Assembly (NCBI GenBank): GCA_023375785.1
Contig: SZWC01004967.1
Span: 5,185 to 62,475 of the forward strand
From: Penium margaritaceum
Taxonomy: Eukaryota; Streptophyta; Zygnematophyceae; Desmidiales; Peniaceae
DNA length: 57,291 nucleotides
Direction of reading: 5' to 3'
The notes under the pieces were generated by a model, which made no database searches, was not told where the DNA came from, and was given only the letters and a program-made list of their open reading frames with translations. How positions within the stretch are numbered: the first letter of the stretch is position 1; the number at the start of each line of letters is the position of its first letter. A program made the translations under genes and the position numbers. Of the stretch, positions 33,881 to 45,000 are shown piece by piece.

Positions 33881-34767
33881 AGTTGGGAAGCCATCCGTAA
33901 CAGCAGGTTTTTTTTCCATCGTGTAGCAGGCTATACATCCCATCTACCCGTCAGATTAGGCTTACCGGTGTGCTCTACGACTTGGTCGACCATGATAAAG
34001 TCACGCGGGACGCAGCTGCAGTAGCGGCATGGTTGGAGGCGGTGTCGACGGCATCAAAAACAACGATGCGAGACTGAATGAGACTAGAGCAAGCGGAGAG
34101 GTACATCGCTGGGACATCGCATCCCACAGCTGGACCAACGGACAATGGTGAGACACGTAGGATGAGGGCACTGACCGCGGAAATGTACCTACGATCATAT
34201 AGCCTTGTAGCCTTGTCCATGTCCTTGTCAAACGGTGGCAACGCTCTTAGGAGCATGCCTCCTCATACCCTGGTGCTTGGCCATGGCGACCGGCAGTTGC
34301 ATGATAGTGACAGTGACATGTTAGCGGTCGCTCAAGATAGGCCCCCACGGCACTTGCTACAGGGAAAACTGTCAAGAAGTTTAGCGGCACTCAATCATAA
34401 AGTGATAGACATCGTCCAATAGATGATGGAGTTGAAATCTACTATCCAATACGTTCAGCTCTTAAATTTCTCCATATGTCCATTCATGTCTCTCTCTCTA
34501 GGCCTTGGATGTCTTGCATACATGAGACAAACATTGATGTCAATACCTTAGATCACTACATATGAGGCACATGTCAACAAGCACAGTTTGGCAGGAATTT
34601 GTGAGCATTGTAAGTGCAGAAACAAGAGTAAAGATCCATCACAGTATGGCAGACCATTCACCATGAAATGACATGCGCTGCACACAAAATCATACACAAC
34701 ATGCAACATGCATAGAGGGCAGGCCTGCGAGGCAAGGAAGGCAAAGGGAACAATACGATGAAGGCAT
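33881..34767. other. no confident gene
   Basis: An ORF of about 94 codons on the minus strand (34256-33975) and one of 114 on the plus strand (34078-34422) overlap and neither has a motif. It could include promoter sequence for MULE2. Confidence 0.5.
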
Positions 34768-35345
34768 TCACTCTCTGCGGCCCCGCTTCTTGTTCTTCTT
34801 TGAGCCACCCTCCTTGCCGCCACCCTCCTTGCCTCCACCTCCATTGTTGGCATGTTTCTTAGGCCTGCCACGGCCAATCCGTGAACCCCCAATTGCCTCT
34901 GATGGTGCACCAGATGTTGCTGTGGCACCAGCAACCGTTGCAGCACTAGCAGTGGCTGCTGAAGCCATTGCTGCACTCGCTCCAACCGCCATCACAGTCA
35001 TCGCTGCACCAGCACCTGCGGCCTTGGCTGCAGTCGTGATCCCACCCGCACCAGCTGCTGCTGGCATGGCTGTTAACTAACCTGCACTAGCAACCACACC
35101 ATCGCCTGCATCCGCTCCCGCACCCGCTCCTGCAACAGCTCCCGCACCAGCAGTTGCTCCCGCCCCAGAACTTGCTGTCACACCACGGCCAGGACGTCCA
35201 CGTGGATTGCTCTGCCCCCTTCGTGTCCAAGTCCCCCCTCCCATATCAAAATCCTCCCTCTGGCAGACACGACTTGCAATTTATTTCACCTGTGTAGGAG
35301 CAGCCCCCTCCCACCATCCTCCACCTCCTCCTCCACATCTCCATC
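34768..35345 (-). CDS. C-terminal AT-hook tail of the hAT gene
   Basis: An Ala/Gly-rich frame contains two AT-hooks, NPRGRPGRG (about 35,205) and GRGRPKK (about 34,860), and a basic end KKNKKRGRRE closing at TGA 34770-34768. It follows the acidic tail of the hAT transposase with a frame change in a G-run (about 35,310), or an intron. TAA (35283-35281) and TAG (35082-35080) lie in frame and would be Gln under table 6. AT-hooks bind the minor groove of AT-rich DNA, so this could be an accessory DNA-binding tail. It may instead be a separate small gene. Confidence 0.55.
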
Positions 35346-37669
35346 ATCCTCCTCATCAACATCTTCATCATCATCCTCCCTCTCAATGGAATTCACCTCC
35401 ACCTCTTCCCCAGCAGTTGCAACATCTTCGACCAAAGCACCATCATCCTCACTGTTGGAGGCATCTCTTTCGGCTGTCCAAGCCGCCTGACATGTCCGCC
35501 GCACTGACGCCTTCCTGTGGTGCTTAAGGAGTCGCACGTTACAGGGAACCAGAATCTCTAACGTGCTAACTTTGAGGCAGTTACGATGGGCCATGTGGAT
35601 GAGCTTTTGCACAGAGAAGGCATGCTTACACTCCGAGGAAGAGGAAGGCTGTGCCAATACCTTCATGGCCTTCTGTTGAAGCACTGGTATGTTGCCCACG
35701 TACATGGTGTGCCAGGTGTGAGCGGGGATCTCCTCTGTTGTGACCTTCACAACAGCCGCTGCTGCCTTAGCATTCTGCTCTGGAGTGCGAAGTGAGTCCG
35801 CCAACACCACACTCTTTCCAAGCTCAAAAGCATCGATCTCCTTCAGCAGCTGTTCCCTATGCAACTCAGGCACCAGTGCCTCCACAACTGCAGCCCAATC
35901 CTTCATGAGCCCTGCATAAGCAGATAGGTTGTTGCCAAAGTGGATTGGGTGCATGCAACGTGCTGCAGCATATAGCGGGCATGACATATCCGACTTCCAC
36001 CGCTGCATCAAACACCCCACAAAAAAAATCACGTTTGCCTCTCCAACCCGAGCAGGTTTGTTGCCACAAGGCGCAGCCAGTGCCCGCAAATTTTCAGCGC
36101 AGTAAAGAAGTACCTCATAGATGCCCGCCACCCCTTCTGCCGGCGAGTCTGCCACGCAAAGAGCTTCGACAAATGGGTCAATCAGGTCTCGCAGCTCACA
36201 CACCTGCACCCAAAATACGCGGCGACGCACAATCTTGCAGACAAACTTTTCCTTGGCCTTGAAACCTGCATCACGCTGCTCACCCGTACTTCCCCATTTG
36301 TTGGAGTTCACCATCTTGATGAGGAATGGGCGCATGTACAGCAGCCGCTGCAGCATGGAGCAAGACGAGGCAAAGCGTGTGTCACAATGTGGGGTGAGTA
36401 CACGGCCGCTACTCTCTGATTTCAGCCAAGTCCTTGGCACGTCGTTGTTAAGAAAGAACGTGACCACCTTCTCTGCCTTCGCAAGGATAGCAGCTCCCCA
36501 GTCCAACTTGCCAATATCCTTCATGTCCAAGTCCAAGTTGTGGACGCAGCATCCATGGAAAAAGACTGATGGATACTTCTCCCAGAGATCTTCAAATGCC
36601 TGCTTGTTCACAACGTGCTGCTCTCCCACCTCGACAATCGCTTGCTCAATCATACCAGCCATGTGTCCAAGCCACCAAGTCACTTGCATCCCTTGAGAAA
36701 ATGTGGCACGAGCCTTGCACATTCACCGCCATCGCATTGTAGATCGGGCGGGACTGCTCATCCGCCCACTCGTCAACGGCAAGGCTGACTCCAAAAATGG
36801 CCCATCCTTGCTTAAACAGTGCATCCATCGCCTCAAGCTCCCTGTCCAGCTGCGGCAGAATGTCGTCAATGGCCTTGTTGCGGTTAGGAAGCCTGAATTC
36901 CGGGTCCGTCCTCTTGCCACTTTCAATGACATCTATTATGACCTGCTGGCAACAAAAAGAGATCGGCAATGCAGCAATCGCCATGAGCTTGACGATGTCC
37001 TTTTGTCAGGCCCAGTTGTGCGCGTTGTCAGAGTAGTGGCACATTAATGCTTGCCATGTGGTTGATTTCCACCAACGGCATGGACTGTAGGATTGCTTGA
37101 GCTTGCAAGCCTGCCAGCACCCCTGCTGCAAGCCTCCCACTTTCCACAGCCACACCCTGAGCTGCACCAGCAGCTGTTAAACTTCCACCCGCCGGAACAG
37201 AAGTGGAGTCCACCAGCCCACTTCCTGCCTGTTCAACCTGCTTGCTTCGCTCCTGCTCCTCCCACAAGCGCACCCATTGAACAGGCTTCTCCCTTGTTCC
37301 CCAGCTGCTCCCTTTCCCAGTGTACAGCACGGGGTTAGCGGGCTGCCACTCAGCGGGAGGCCTAGAAGTTCGCTCAAGCCCAAGGAAATCCCAAGCAAGT
37401 GGTGGGGGGTGAGGGCACTTGTTAACATTGGTATTCCGCTCCCCACAGCGCCCACGTATGCGGTCGCAGGCTCCTAGTAGATCCTTCCCACAGGAACCAC
37501 AGTGAAAGCCGGCCTTTTTTGTGCTTGTTGTACGAGGAAGTAGGTGCCGGGACAATGAAAGGGTGAGGAAGTCACCCTGAAGTGGTCGCACATGAGGAGG
37601 ATCAAAGCAAGGCACTGTGTCAGTGCTGGAGTGGAGAGCTGTGATGGTGCGTACAGCCCTGGCAGCCAT
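35286..37669 (-). pseudogene. hAT-superfamily transposase
   Basis: Minus strand. An N-terminal BED-like zinc region HCGSCGKDLLGACD...NKCPHPPP (about 37,510-37,410) precedes a linker with WQPANPVLYTGKG. The DUF659 core (VSLAVDEWADEQSRPIYNAM, 36,780) continues after a frameshift near 36,680 as EQAIVEVGEQHVV, FFHGCCVHNLDLDMKDIG and RTWLKSESSGRVLTPHCDTR. The C-terminal hAT dimerisation domain is WHTMYVGNIPVLQQKAMKVL and SSSSECKHAFSVQKLIH (about 35,650). An acidic tail follows (DDDEDVDEEDDGDVEEEVED). The 478-codon ORF at 36722-35286 contains no TAR and ends in TGA. One short gap near 37,000 is a small intron or a frameshift. Terminal inverted repeats were not identified. Confidence 0.92.
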
Positions 37670-37936
37670 GGTGGCTACCTGCTTGCAGAAAGGACTGGCT
37701 GATTTTCTCTAACTCCCATGAACGTATGTGACAGAGGAAAGACCACCTTCCTGGGCGATTGTGGGCTTTGCAGCCTCGGCCAGAAACAGGAAACAGGGAC
37801 AGATTTCCATTGCAAGAAACATGATCCAAGAACAAGGCAAGCAGAAGGAGGCAGGGGCCGAAACCGGCGGCATGATGCAAGGCCTGGGCAGGAAGTAAGA
37901 GCCAGTGGCCGAGAGCTCCTAATTTGTCAATTGCCA

Positions 37937-38215
37937 TCAATTGACGCCAGCGATTGAGGCGGGTGATTCACACTGGCAAATGATGCTCGTGATTGATGCC
38001 GGTAGTTCACACCGGAAATTGACGCCGGCGATCAACGGCGCCGATTGGCGCCAGAAATCGGTGTCAGCCATTGATGCCGGCTGTGGACGCCGGCCCCCGA
38101 TGCCGGTAATCAATGCTGGCAAAACATGCCAACGTTCGACATTGGCGCCAATTGCAGGCGATCGACGCCGGTGGCTGGCACCGGCGATTGACAATATCAA
38201 TCGATGTAGACATTT
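37937..38215. repeat. degenerate minisatellite, 15-bp-type unit
   Basis: About 280 bp of diverged units built on GAT-TGA-TGCCGGC / TTGACGCCGGCGA. The palindromic core GCCGGC or its variants recurs roughly every 15 or 30 bases. Because the unit is a multiple of three and near-palindromic, both strands stay open and encode similar repeats (PAIDAG-like and PASIAGVN-like). It is probably noncoding. Confidence 0.85.
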
Positions 38216-38377
38216 GACAGATAAACTCGTCCTTCCGGGAGAGGTTTGCAAAGAAAAAAAATGCCAAAAAAAAAAGGAAATACCTGTTGAAGGACATCAG
38301 GATTGACGTGGACATATGTCTACTGCCCGCACAAGAATGGGTTGCCAGGTAATGCGTTTTGAAAACATGTGGGAACA

Positions 38378-39157
38378 TCAAATGAAAGGTTCAATATAAA
38401 AAGAAGGTAAAGAAGTTTTCGCATCATGGGCAGGAGATAACGATGGTGCAACATGGATAATAGCAGACGCAGCGGAAGACGATGGGAACATAAGAGGAGC
38501 ACAAAAAAGACGGTCGCAGCGTACACCGTGGAGAACAACACGGCCAGACGAGCGGAGAGCAATGGAGGCCACGCCGCGGCTGGATGAGAAGACCATGCCC
38601 TGGTCATCAAGGGTGGTCACGGAGAGAAGACTAACCTCAAGCTCAGACACATACAACACATCAGGGAGGTAGACAGTACCCCTAGGGCCAACAAAGCAAA
38701 CCCCACCTTGAACAAGGAGAATTTGGCCGGAGCCAGTGCGCATTGAACGAACAGACCCGACAGGCCTGAGTGAGACAAAAGACAAGCAACGGGAGGTAAG
38801 GTGATGTGTGGCCCCTGCATCAATGATCTAGAGGCCAGGGGATGCACGTGTGGAGGGGAGAAAAACACACAAGGCAACGGTGCCACGTGAGGAAAGGGGA
38901 GATTGACTACCAAGACGACTGGAGAACGTATGATTTTGCCACTGTTCAATCCAGTCACGATCATCAGGCATGACCCCCTGTACACCACCAGAAGTAGCAC
39001 CCCGAAGGTCGGCATCGGACTCACAAACAGACACATACGACTGGCCACTCACACTCTCACTTCCCTGAGAGCAAAGGTGAAGCAGTTTTTGCATCATTGC
39101 CTCTGTCACATTCACACTGTTGCCATCTAGTGCCTTCTCCGCCTTCAGCCTGCTCAT
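38378..39157 (-). pseudogene. element F gag end and protease, inverted
   Basis: Minus strand: a gag C-terminal segment (KAEKALDGNSVNVTEAMMQ), then the protease site DAGATHHLTS (about 38,810), the SVRSMRTGSGQILLVQGG segment and VLYVSELEVSLLS. It ends in a pre-integrase start (LSPAHDA) near 38,400. The rest of the polyprotein lies immediately to the right on the plus strand. It is either the inverted half of element F or a separate fragment placed head to head. Confidence 0.8.
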
Positions 39158-40465
39158 GGCCTTTACCCTATGACGTTTGCACCTCCCTTCTCCTCAATCT
39201 GCCTCGATTATGCCAGTGGCAAAATGCACCGCTCCCCGTTCTCGACTGTTGAGTCTACTACCTCCTATTGTCTTGACCTCGTCCATGTTGATATCATGGA
39301 CCCCTTGCTCCACGATTTCCTAGATGGCCTTTGTCCTTATGTCCTATTCTTGACTGATTACTTCTCTCGCTACCGCTAGGTTTTCGCCCTTTGTCATAAA
39401 AGTGGCGTCACAGATGTTCTTGAGTCCTGGCTCCCTCAGGCTGAATGCGACTTTCTCCATCCGTTACGTGTCTTTCATAGTGATCTTGGCGGTGAGTTCT
39501 TTGGTCCCACCTCTCGCTTCCTTGAGTCGCATGGTGTCTAAATTGAGTCCTCTGCCCCCTACACCCCACAAAAAAATGGAGTGTCCGAGCGTTGGAATCG
39601 CACCCTTGCTGATGGTGTCCGCTCCCTTCTCTGTGCCTCTGGACAATCTCCCTTTTTTTCCTTTGAAGCGATGACCTACATGACATGGGTGTGGGATCGA
39701 GTACCTCATGGTCCTCTTTCTCACACTGTCACACCGTTTGAACGCTGGACTAGCCACCGTGCTGACCTCCGCCTTGCTCGTGTCTGGGGTTGCCTTGCTT
39801 CTGTGTGGCTTCCAGCGGACCAATGGGATGGTAAGGTTTCTCCCCGTGGTCGCTTGTGCATCTTCCTTGGTGTCTCCCTGTTCTCCAAGGCTTGGCGTTT
39901 CTGGGATCCTTCCCGTTTTCGTGTCATTGAGTCCCGTAATGCTTTTTTCTTTGAGCATTTATTTGAGCATGGTGTTCCTTGTTTTGGTGGGTCCATCTCT
40001 CCACTCTCTCAGGGTGGGAGTAGACCTCTTCTTCCCTCTAGTGCTTTTGTTCTCCCCTCTGTGCGTCCTTCGGCACCCCCTGTCCCATCCGCGCCCCTGA
40101 GCTCCTCTCTGGGGCTTCCTTCCTCAGCCTCCCTTGTACACATGGAGTCCCTTGTCACTTCTGATCTTGCGTCCTCTGACTCCCTTGACCCCTCTGACTC
40201 TTCCTCTGCCTCTGAGCCTGGTGCTAGCCTCGTGCCTCCTCTCTCTCAGCCCCTTGCCTCTCCCTCCCCTTCAGTCTCTGAGCAGGAGTGCTTTAGTGCG
40301 CCCTCTCCTACATCACGTGTCCCATCTATTCCTCCAGTCTTACCCTATACACGTGGTGGTCGTCTCAGGACACTTCCGTCTCTTGGTCTTGCAACCTCTG
40401 CCTTGTCTGCCGCTGCCTCTGTGGTACATCCCATCACAGCATTTGGCTACTCTCTCATTGAATAA
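39158..40465 (+). pseudogene. element F integrase and linker
   Basis: Plus strand: CLDYASGKMHRSPF, LVHVDIMDP, LTDYFSRYR-TAG-VFA (the TAG at 39377 sits at the invariant Trp of RYRWVF), HSDLGGEFFG, HGV-TAA-IESSAPYTPQ, GVSERWNRTLADG, MTWVWDRVPHGP and the C-terminal FLGVSLFSKAWRFWDPS. A Ser/Pro-rich linker follows, closing at TAA 40462. DDE acidic residues are present. Confidence 0.9.
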
Positions 40466-41380
40466 GAGTTTCACTCCGCCCTCTCTTTGTCTGTAACTGG
40501 GTATGTTGCCTCTTGCTTTGATGTTGCTGCTGGTCTCTCTCCTCTCCCACTTGAACCTTTGACTGTGCAAGCAGCCCGCAAGGCCTCTGATTCTCCCTTG
40601 TGGGAGCAAGCCATGAAAGCCAGGCTCAACGCGCTGTCTGCGCGCGGCGTGTACAAGCTCGTGGACCTCCCACCGGGCCGCAAGGCTGTTGCAACCAAAT
40701 GGGTGTACCATTGCAAGCTGAACCCTAACAACACCGTTGAACGGTACAAGACTCGTTTCATTGCAAGAGGTTTTATCAAATCCCTGGTGTTGAATTTGAC
40801 GAGACCTTTGTCCCAGTTGGCCCCTACACAATAGCCAGGGCACTTCTTAGCTTGGTTGCCCAGCATGACTGGGAGCTTGAAAAGATGGATGTCAACAATA
40901 CCTTCTGGCATGGCAGATTGGACGAGGAAAGACATATGGTCCAACCACCTAGTTTCTCTGATGGAACAAACCGAGTGAGGCGCCTTCGCAAGGCTCGCTA
41001 TAACTAAAGCAGTCCCCACTCTGGTGGAACCAAGAGATCACTACAACCCTAGAGAAAGGGGACTGCAGGAGAAGTATTGTGGATCTTGCTCTCTTCCTCA
41101 GTGCTCCCAACAGGCCCCTTGTTGCCATCCTTGTACATGTGGATGATCTCCTCATTGCCTCTCTAGATGGTGCATTTGTTGCACCTGCAAATTCTCTCCT
41201 TCAACTAGGTTACAAGATGAAGGACCTTGGTCCAACGCGTGTTTTCTTGGACATGGAACTAGAGCGTGATCGCGCATGTCACACCCTGCACATTCACCAA
41301 GTTGCGTATGTTCGTAGCTTGCGGGAGCACTTTGTATCGCTCCTCATGACCGTCCCACATCTTCCACGCCTATGACACCC
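40466..41380 (+). pseudogene. element F reverse transcriptase
   Basis: WEQAMKARLNALSARGVYKL, ATKWVYHCKLNPNN, YKTRFIARGF, TFVPVGP, KMDVNNTFWHGRLDEE, then frame shifts near 40,790 and 41,010, and HVDDLLIASLD (about 41,140; YVDD has become HVDD), YKMKDLGPTRVFL and HIHQVAYV. The RT is broken in at least three places. Confidence 0.88.
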
Positions 41381-42174
41381 TCAACTCACTCACTGCTGAA
41401 ATCCTTGGAACTCTCCAAACTAGGGAGACAGTGCATGAATCCGACTACCTCCGGGTCATTGGCTCTCTGATGCACCTTGCTACCACCACGCGTGCCGATG
41501 TTGCCTTTGCTGTGAACTTCTTATCTCAATTCTCTCAGTCTCCCTGTGAACCCCATCTTCAGGCTGCCTTGCGGGTAGTGCGTTACGCACTCTCCACCCC
41601 TCATGACGAGTTGTACTTTCGCGCACAACCCTTAGTCGTGGTGGATGGCTTCACAAACAGCGACTGGGCACATGATTCGGATGCACGCAACAGAACAGGA
41701 TACATCTTCGTGGTTGGTGGAATTGCATTCTCTTGAAAAAGTGGCAAACAAGGGTGTGTTGTTTGTAAAACGGTTGAGGCTGAGTATGTCGCTCTTGGCA
41801 CAGGCACATGTGAGGCTTTCTGGCTGTGTCGTCTGCTATAGTAGTTACGTGTTCCCATCCGTTGTATCACTCTGCGTTGTGAGAATCAAACACAAAGGCC
41901 ATAACCAAAAACAGTGGCATGCATCACTCACCCACCAAGCATGTTAACGTGGAAAATCACTTTGTTCGTGAGTGCATTGCTGCTGGCAGTTGCTTGGGTG
42001 GGCACACAATCTCAAAGAGCTGACTTTCTCACTAAGGCCCTCAGCCGGAATGTTTTCAAAAATGTTGTTTATGCTATTGGTCTCATCTTTCTCCATGATT
42101 TGCCTGCTGTATCTCTGGTGTTTCTGTTCATCATGTCTTGGTGGCATCTTCCTGTGTGGTTGTCTGCATGCGGG
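41381..42174 (+). pseudogene. element F RNase H
   Basis: SDYLRVIGSLMHLATTTRADV, DGFTNSDWAHDSDARNRTGY and AFS-TGA-KSGKQG (41733, at the Trp of SW). EAEYVALG follows in a shifted frame, then RLL-TAG-TAG-LR (41,841-41,846). The C-terminal QRADFLTKALSRNVF comes just before the purine tract. No terminal stop can be placed in this copy. Confidence 0.87.
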
Positions 42175-42185
42175 TCATGGGGGAG
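42175..42185 (+). other. element F polypurine tract
   Basis: GTCATGGGGGAG-type tract ending at 42185, immediately before an LTR-like TGTTGAAG start. Confidence 0.85.
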
Positions 42186-42892
42186 TGTTGAAGTTCGTTG
42201 GCCACTCACATTTCTATGCCCTCTTGTCTTCCCCTCCCATGCACACACATATACAAATTAAATGGCAATGGCTTCACCTGCGAGTCATCATGCAAATCCA
42301 TCATGACTGGAGCCTTTGGCGTCATGAAGCAACTGCTCAACCCAGGAGTGCCCTCTGACACATACATGACAATTGCATGACTTTTTACTTGTGTTGCGGT
42401 ACATGTTAGGGGTTCGTACATTCTTACTGCCATGCCCTGCATTATGCTTGCTTGATTCTAAGTGATTTGGGGGAGTTGCATATTCCTGGGTGCTGATCCT
42501 TAAGGGGCCACCGTACCGGTTCAGGCTGTGTACTGGTGAGTAGCCGCCCTCGATTTAACGCCGAGTGGTCAGGCTCGGCCCCCGGGTGGCGGCACAAGAC
42601 CACCAAAGCGAAATGCTTGGTTCAGGCGCGTTCTAACCGGTTCTAGCTCGCTAACTCCCCTTCACTTCTTGTCTTGGTGAAACATTAGTTGTAAGGCAAG
42701 CATTGTACCGCATCCATGGCATGCCTTATCCTCTCTTGTGCTCACCTGCCCCGTCACATGCAACCTATCTAGGAGTATGCCGATTAACTACACATGGAGA
42801 GTTGGCCTGGAGAAATGTTTTTTGAACACGATCAAGGAGGTAAGGTGGACCTGAAACTATCAAGTAGGTGACAACGACCATAGAGTGCCCTT
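42186..42892 (+). repeat. element F 3' LTR and flank
   Basis: Begins TGTTGAAGTTCG after the purine tract. No second copy exists in the window, so the LTR end and target duplication are unknown. It stops at or before the boundary of element H at 42,893. Confidence 0.6.
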
Positions 42893-43739
42893 AGCTAGAA
42901 ATCCTAGGCAGCAAGTTGGGGCAGTAGCATTGTTGATCCAGCGTGCGGGCTTCCATGCTCCTTGCTTAGTCTGCTACCCCCTCAGTCTGCTGCTCTAGAG
43001 TCTAAGTATGAGTGCTCTGGGTTTGTTACTCAGAAATGTACGCGCCAGTGTTAGCGCCAGAATGCAGCTGAAAACTGGAAGTAACTGATTAGGAATGAAG
43101 AATGAGACAAAATGGGAGACCCCTCTAAGAACTAGCCTCCCCCAACTCTATAGAGCTTGTTACTCAGTTCACCACCCAATCAGAAAATAGCTCTATCTTC
43201 AGGCTGGCAGGTTTTCTCGGTGAGCCCTGCCAGATGACCGACAACCCAAAACCCGGGCATCATCTGTTTTGCTTGAAAACTGGAGCATACCATAAGGCCA
43301 ACATTGCAAACGCAGTCGTGCGGTCAGATTCAGCTAGAAAATCAACAGTGAGGAGTTATGGCTGTCCGATCCCAGGCAGTGCCTACACTAGTCCCTGGTG
43401 ACAACAGTGCCATGCTAGCATAAGATTTTGGATCCTAAGCAGAGCAGGACCTTACAGACGCAATGGTACGGTGAGATCCAACACTGGACGCATACAGAGA
43501 GCATCAGCGGTGGCAGTGACCGCTGGCGGCCCAACTGTTGATGAGGCCTGCCGATGGATCTGAGCTCGTCGCCAGAGGGAGGAGGCTCCAGCAAACTGCG
43601 TGTAGTCCTCAACGTGCGTCGGCTCTACAAGATGACACTCAAGTAGCATCGAGTCTCGTCGTAGTCATCTGCAGGCCGATGTACACAAGCCGGGAGGACA
43701 CAATAGAGCACAATGAGAGGTGTGAGAAAAAACTAACAC
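42893..43739 (-). repeat. element H 3' LTR
   Basis: Starts TGTTAGTTTTTTC on the minus strand at 43739 and ends in the CCTAGGATTTCTAGCT-type end at 42893. It aligns throughout with the G LTR (TGTTGGTTTTTGC) and with 57060-57291. Confidence 0.9.
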
Positions 43740-43748
43740 TCTCCCATG
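43740..43748 (-). other. element H polypurine tract
   Basis: ATGGGAGAG on the minus strand, abutting the 3' LTR start. Confidence 0.85.
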
Positions 43749-43845
43749 ACTCATAGGCGTAGTGCACATGGGCGAGCAGCGACACATTCAACATACAGAC
43801 TCCCCCGGGACACGGAGAGATGCAGGCAAGAACAAAGAGTTCAAC

Positions 43846-43928
43846 TCACGGACGCACACCAACCAAACTCACAGCCTTCTTGAACAAGTCACGCTTTAGT
43901 GCCTTGGTCAAGAAGTCAGCCAGTTGCC
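43846..43928 (-). pseudogene. element H RNase H C-terminal tail
   Basis: Encodes QLADFLTKALKRDLFKKAV and the closing GVRP, ending in TGA 43848-43846. It matches the last 27 codons of element G (QLAEFFTKALKRNSFKKAV). Upstream it joins directly to integrase-start sequence. Confidence 0.88.
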
Positions 43929-45000
43929 CTATCCATGACATTGGAATGGACTAGGTCAAGAGGGGTGGTAGCATGGGAGGAAAACAGCAGATATGAGGAC
44001 CGATGCATCTTGTCCTGAGCGCAATCAATCCACTATGTGCGGCACGACCAGAGGAAGGAGGCCAGATCAAGGCCCTTGGCCGGCTGGGTGCGAGGCATGC
44101 TATCGACTGCAGCAGAGTGGATGTGGGATAGACGGCAGTGCAAGAGACATTTGTGCTGCAAAGAGAGTGTGCTGTCGACAAACTCATGGCCTATGGTGGC
44201 CGACAAGGAGGGGACGAAGGGAGCGGAGGACAGACAAGGCACGTGCCACAGGTTGCCACAAGCAGTGGTGTGCAGAACGGCAAGACCGGACGGATGTAAC
44301 GACACGATGCCAACGCCACATGAGTGCAGAACGTCCATGCTCATGCGGTCAAGGGCAGCGATAGAGAGGAGGCTAAGCTCAAGACCTGCGACAAAGAGGA
44401 CATCAGTCATAAAGACATCATCGGTAGGACCATGGAAACAAACAACGCAAACGCCACGGAGAAGAGATATCTGTCTGGAGCCTATGCGGACATACGTCAC
44501 ATCCCCAACATGACCAAGCATACTTGCGAGAGGCCGTTATGTGATGCGTGGCCCCGGAGTCGATGATCCAGGTCTCGGCGGGGTCCTGGACCGGAGTCGC
44601 CAGATCACCAACAATTATATGGCAGCATGCAAGAGACGCGGACGCGGTGGACGGTGGCGTGAACCGAGACTGCCAATCCCCAAGCCATACAACGTTGTCA
44701 CAGAGAGGGGCAAAAGAGAGCACAAGAGACGATGAAACTGACAAGGAGGTAGGACACGACCGCAGCTCTGTTTTTGTCATGCACAGCAGAGCACATGGGC
44801 AAGGGGGGACGCAACTCGCACTTCCCTTGGGGGGAGGGCGAGGCACACCAAGCTGGAGTACAATGAACTCCTCCAACTGACGCTCACAGGTGACGGTCTA
44901 CGAGTGTAGACTGAGTACGGAGTGGCAGCGCCGGAGCCTAGGTAGGAGAAGGACGGCACCAGTGATGGAAACGACGGCACCAACGATTGTGGATAATGCT
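43929..45000 (-). pseudogene. element H protease and pre-integrase
   Basis: The protease site IIDSGATHHIT (about 44,570) is followed, after a frameshift, by YVRIGSRQISLLRGVCVVCF, VLFVAGLELSLLS, MSMDVLHS, SLQHKCLLHCRLSHIHS and a pre-integrase CIDCAQDKMHRSSY. LDLVHSNVMD follows at the deletion edge. It closely parallels element G at 51,900-52,570. FIVLQLGV (about 44,865) has CAG where G has TAG. Confidence 0.9.

Noticed and set aside
33975..34422. Overlapping 94- and 114-codon ORFs on opposite strands
   Set aside because: No motif or splice signal, and both open over the same DNA; I cannot support either.
37937..38306. 104- and 121-codon ORFs on both strands
   Set aside because: Produced by a minisatellite whose unit is a multiple of three and nearly palindromic.
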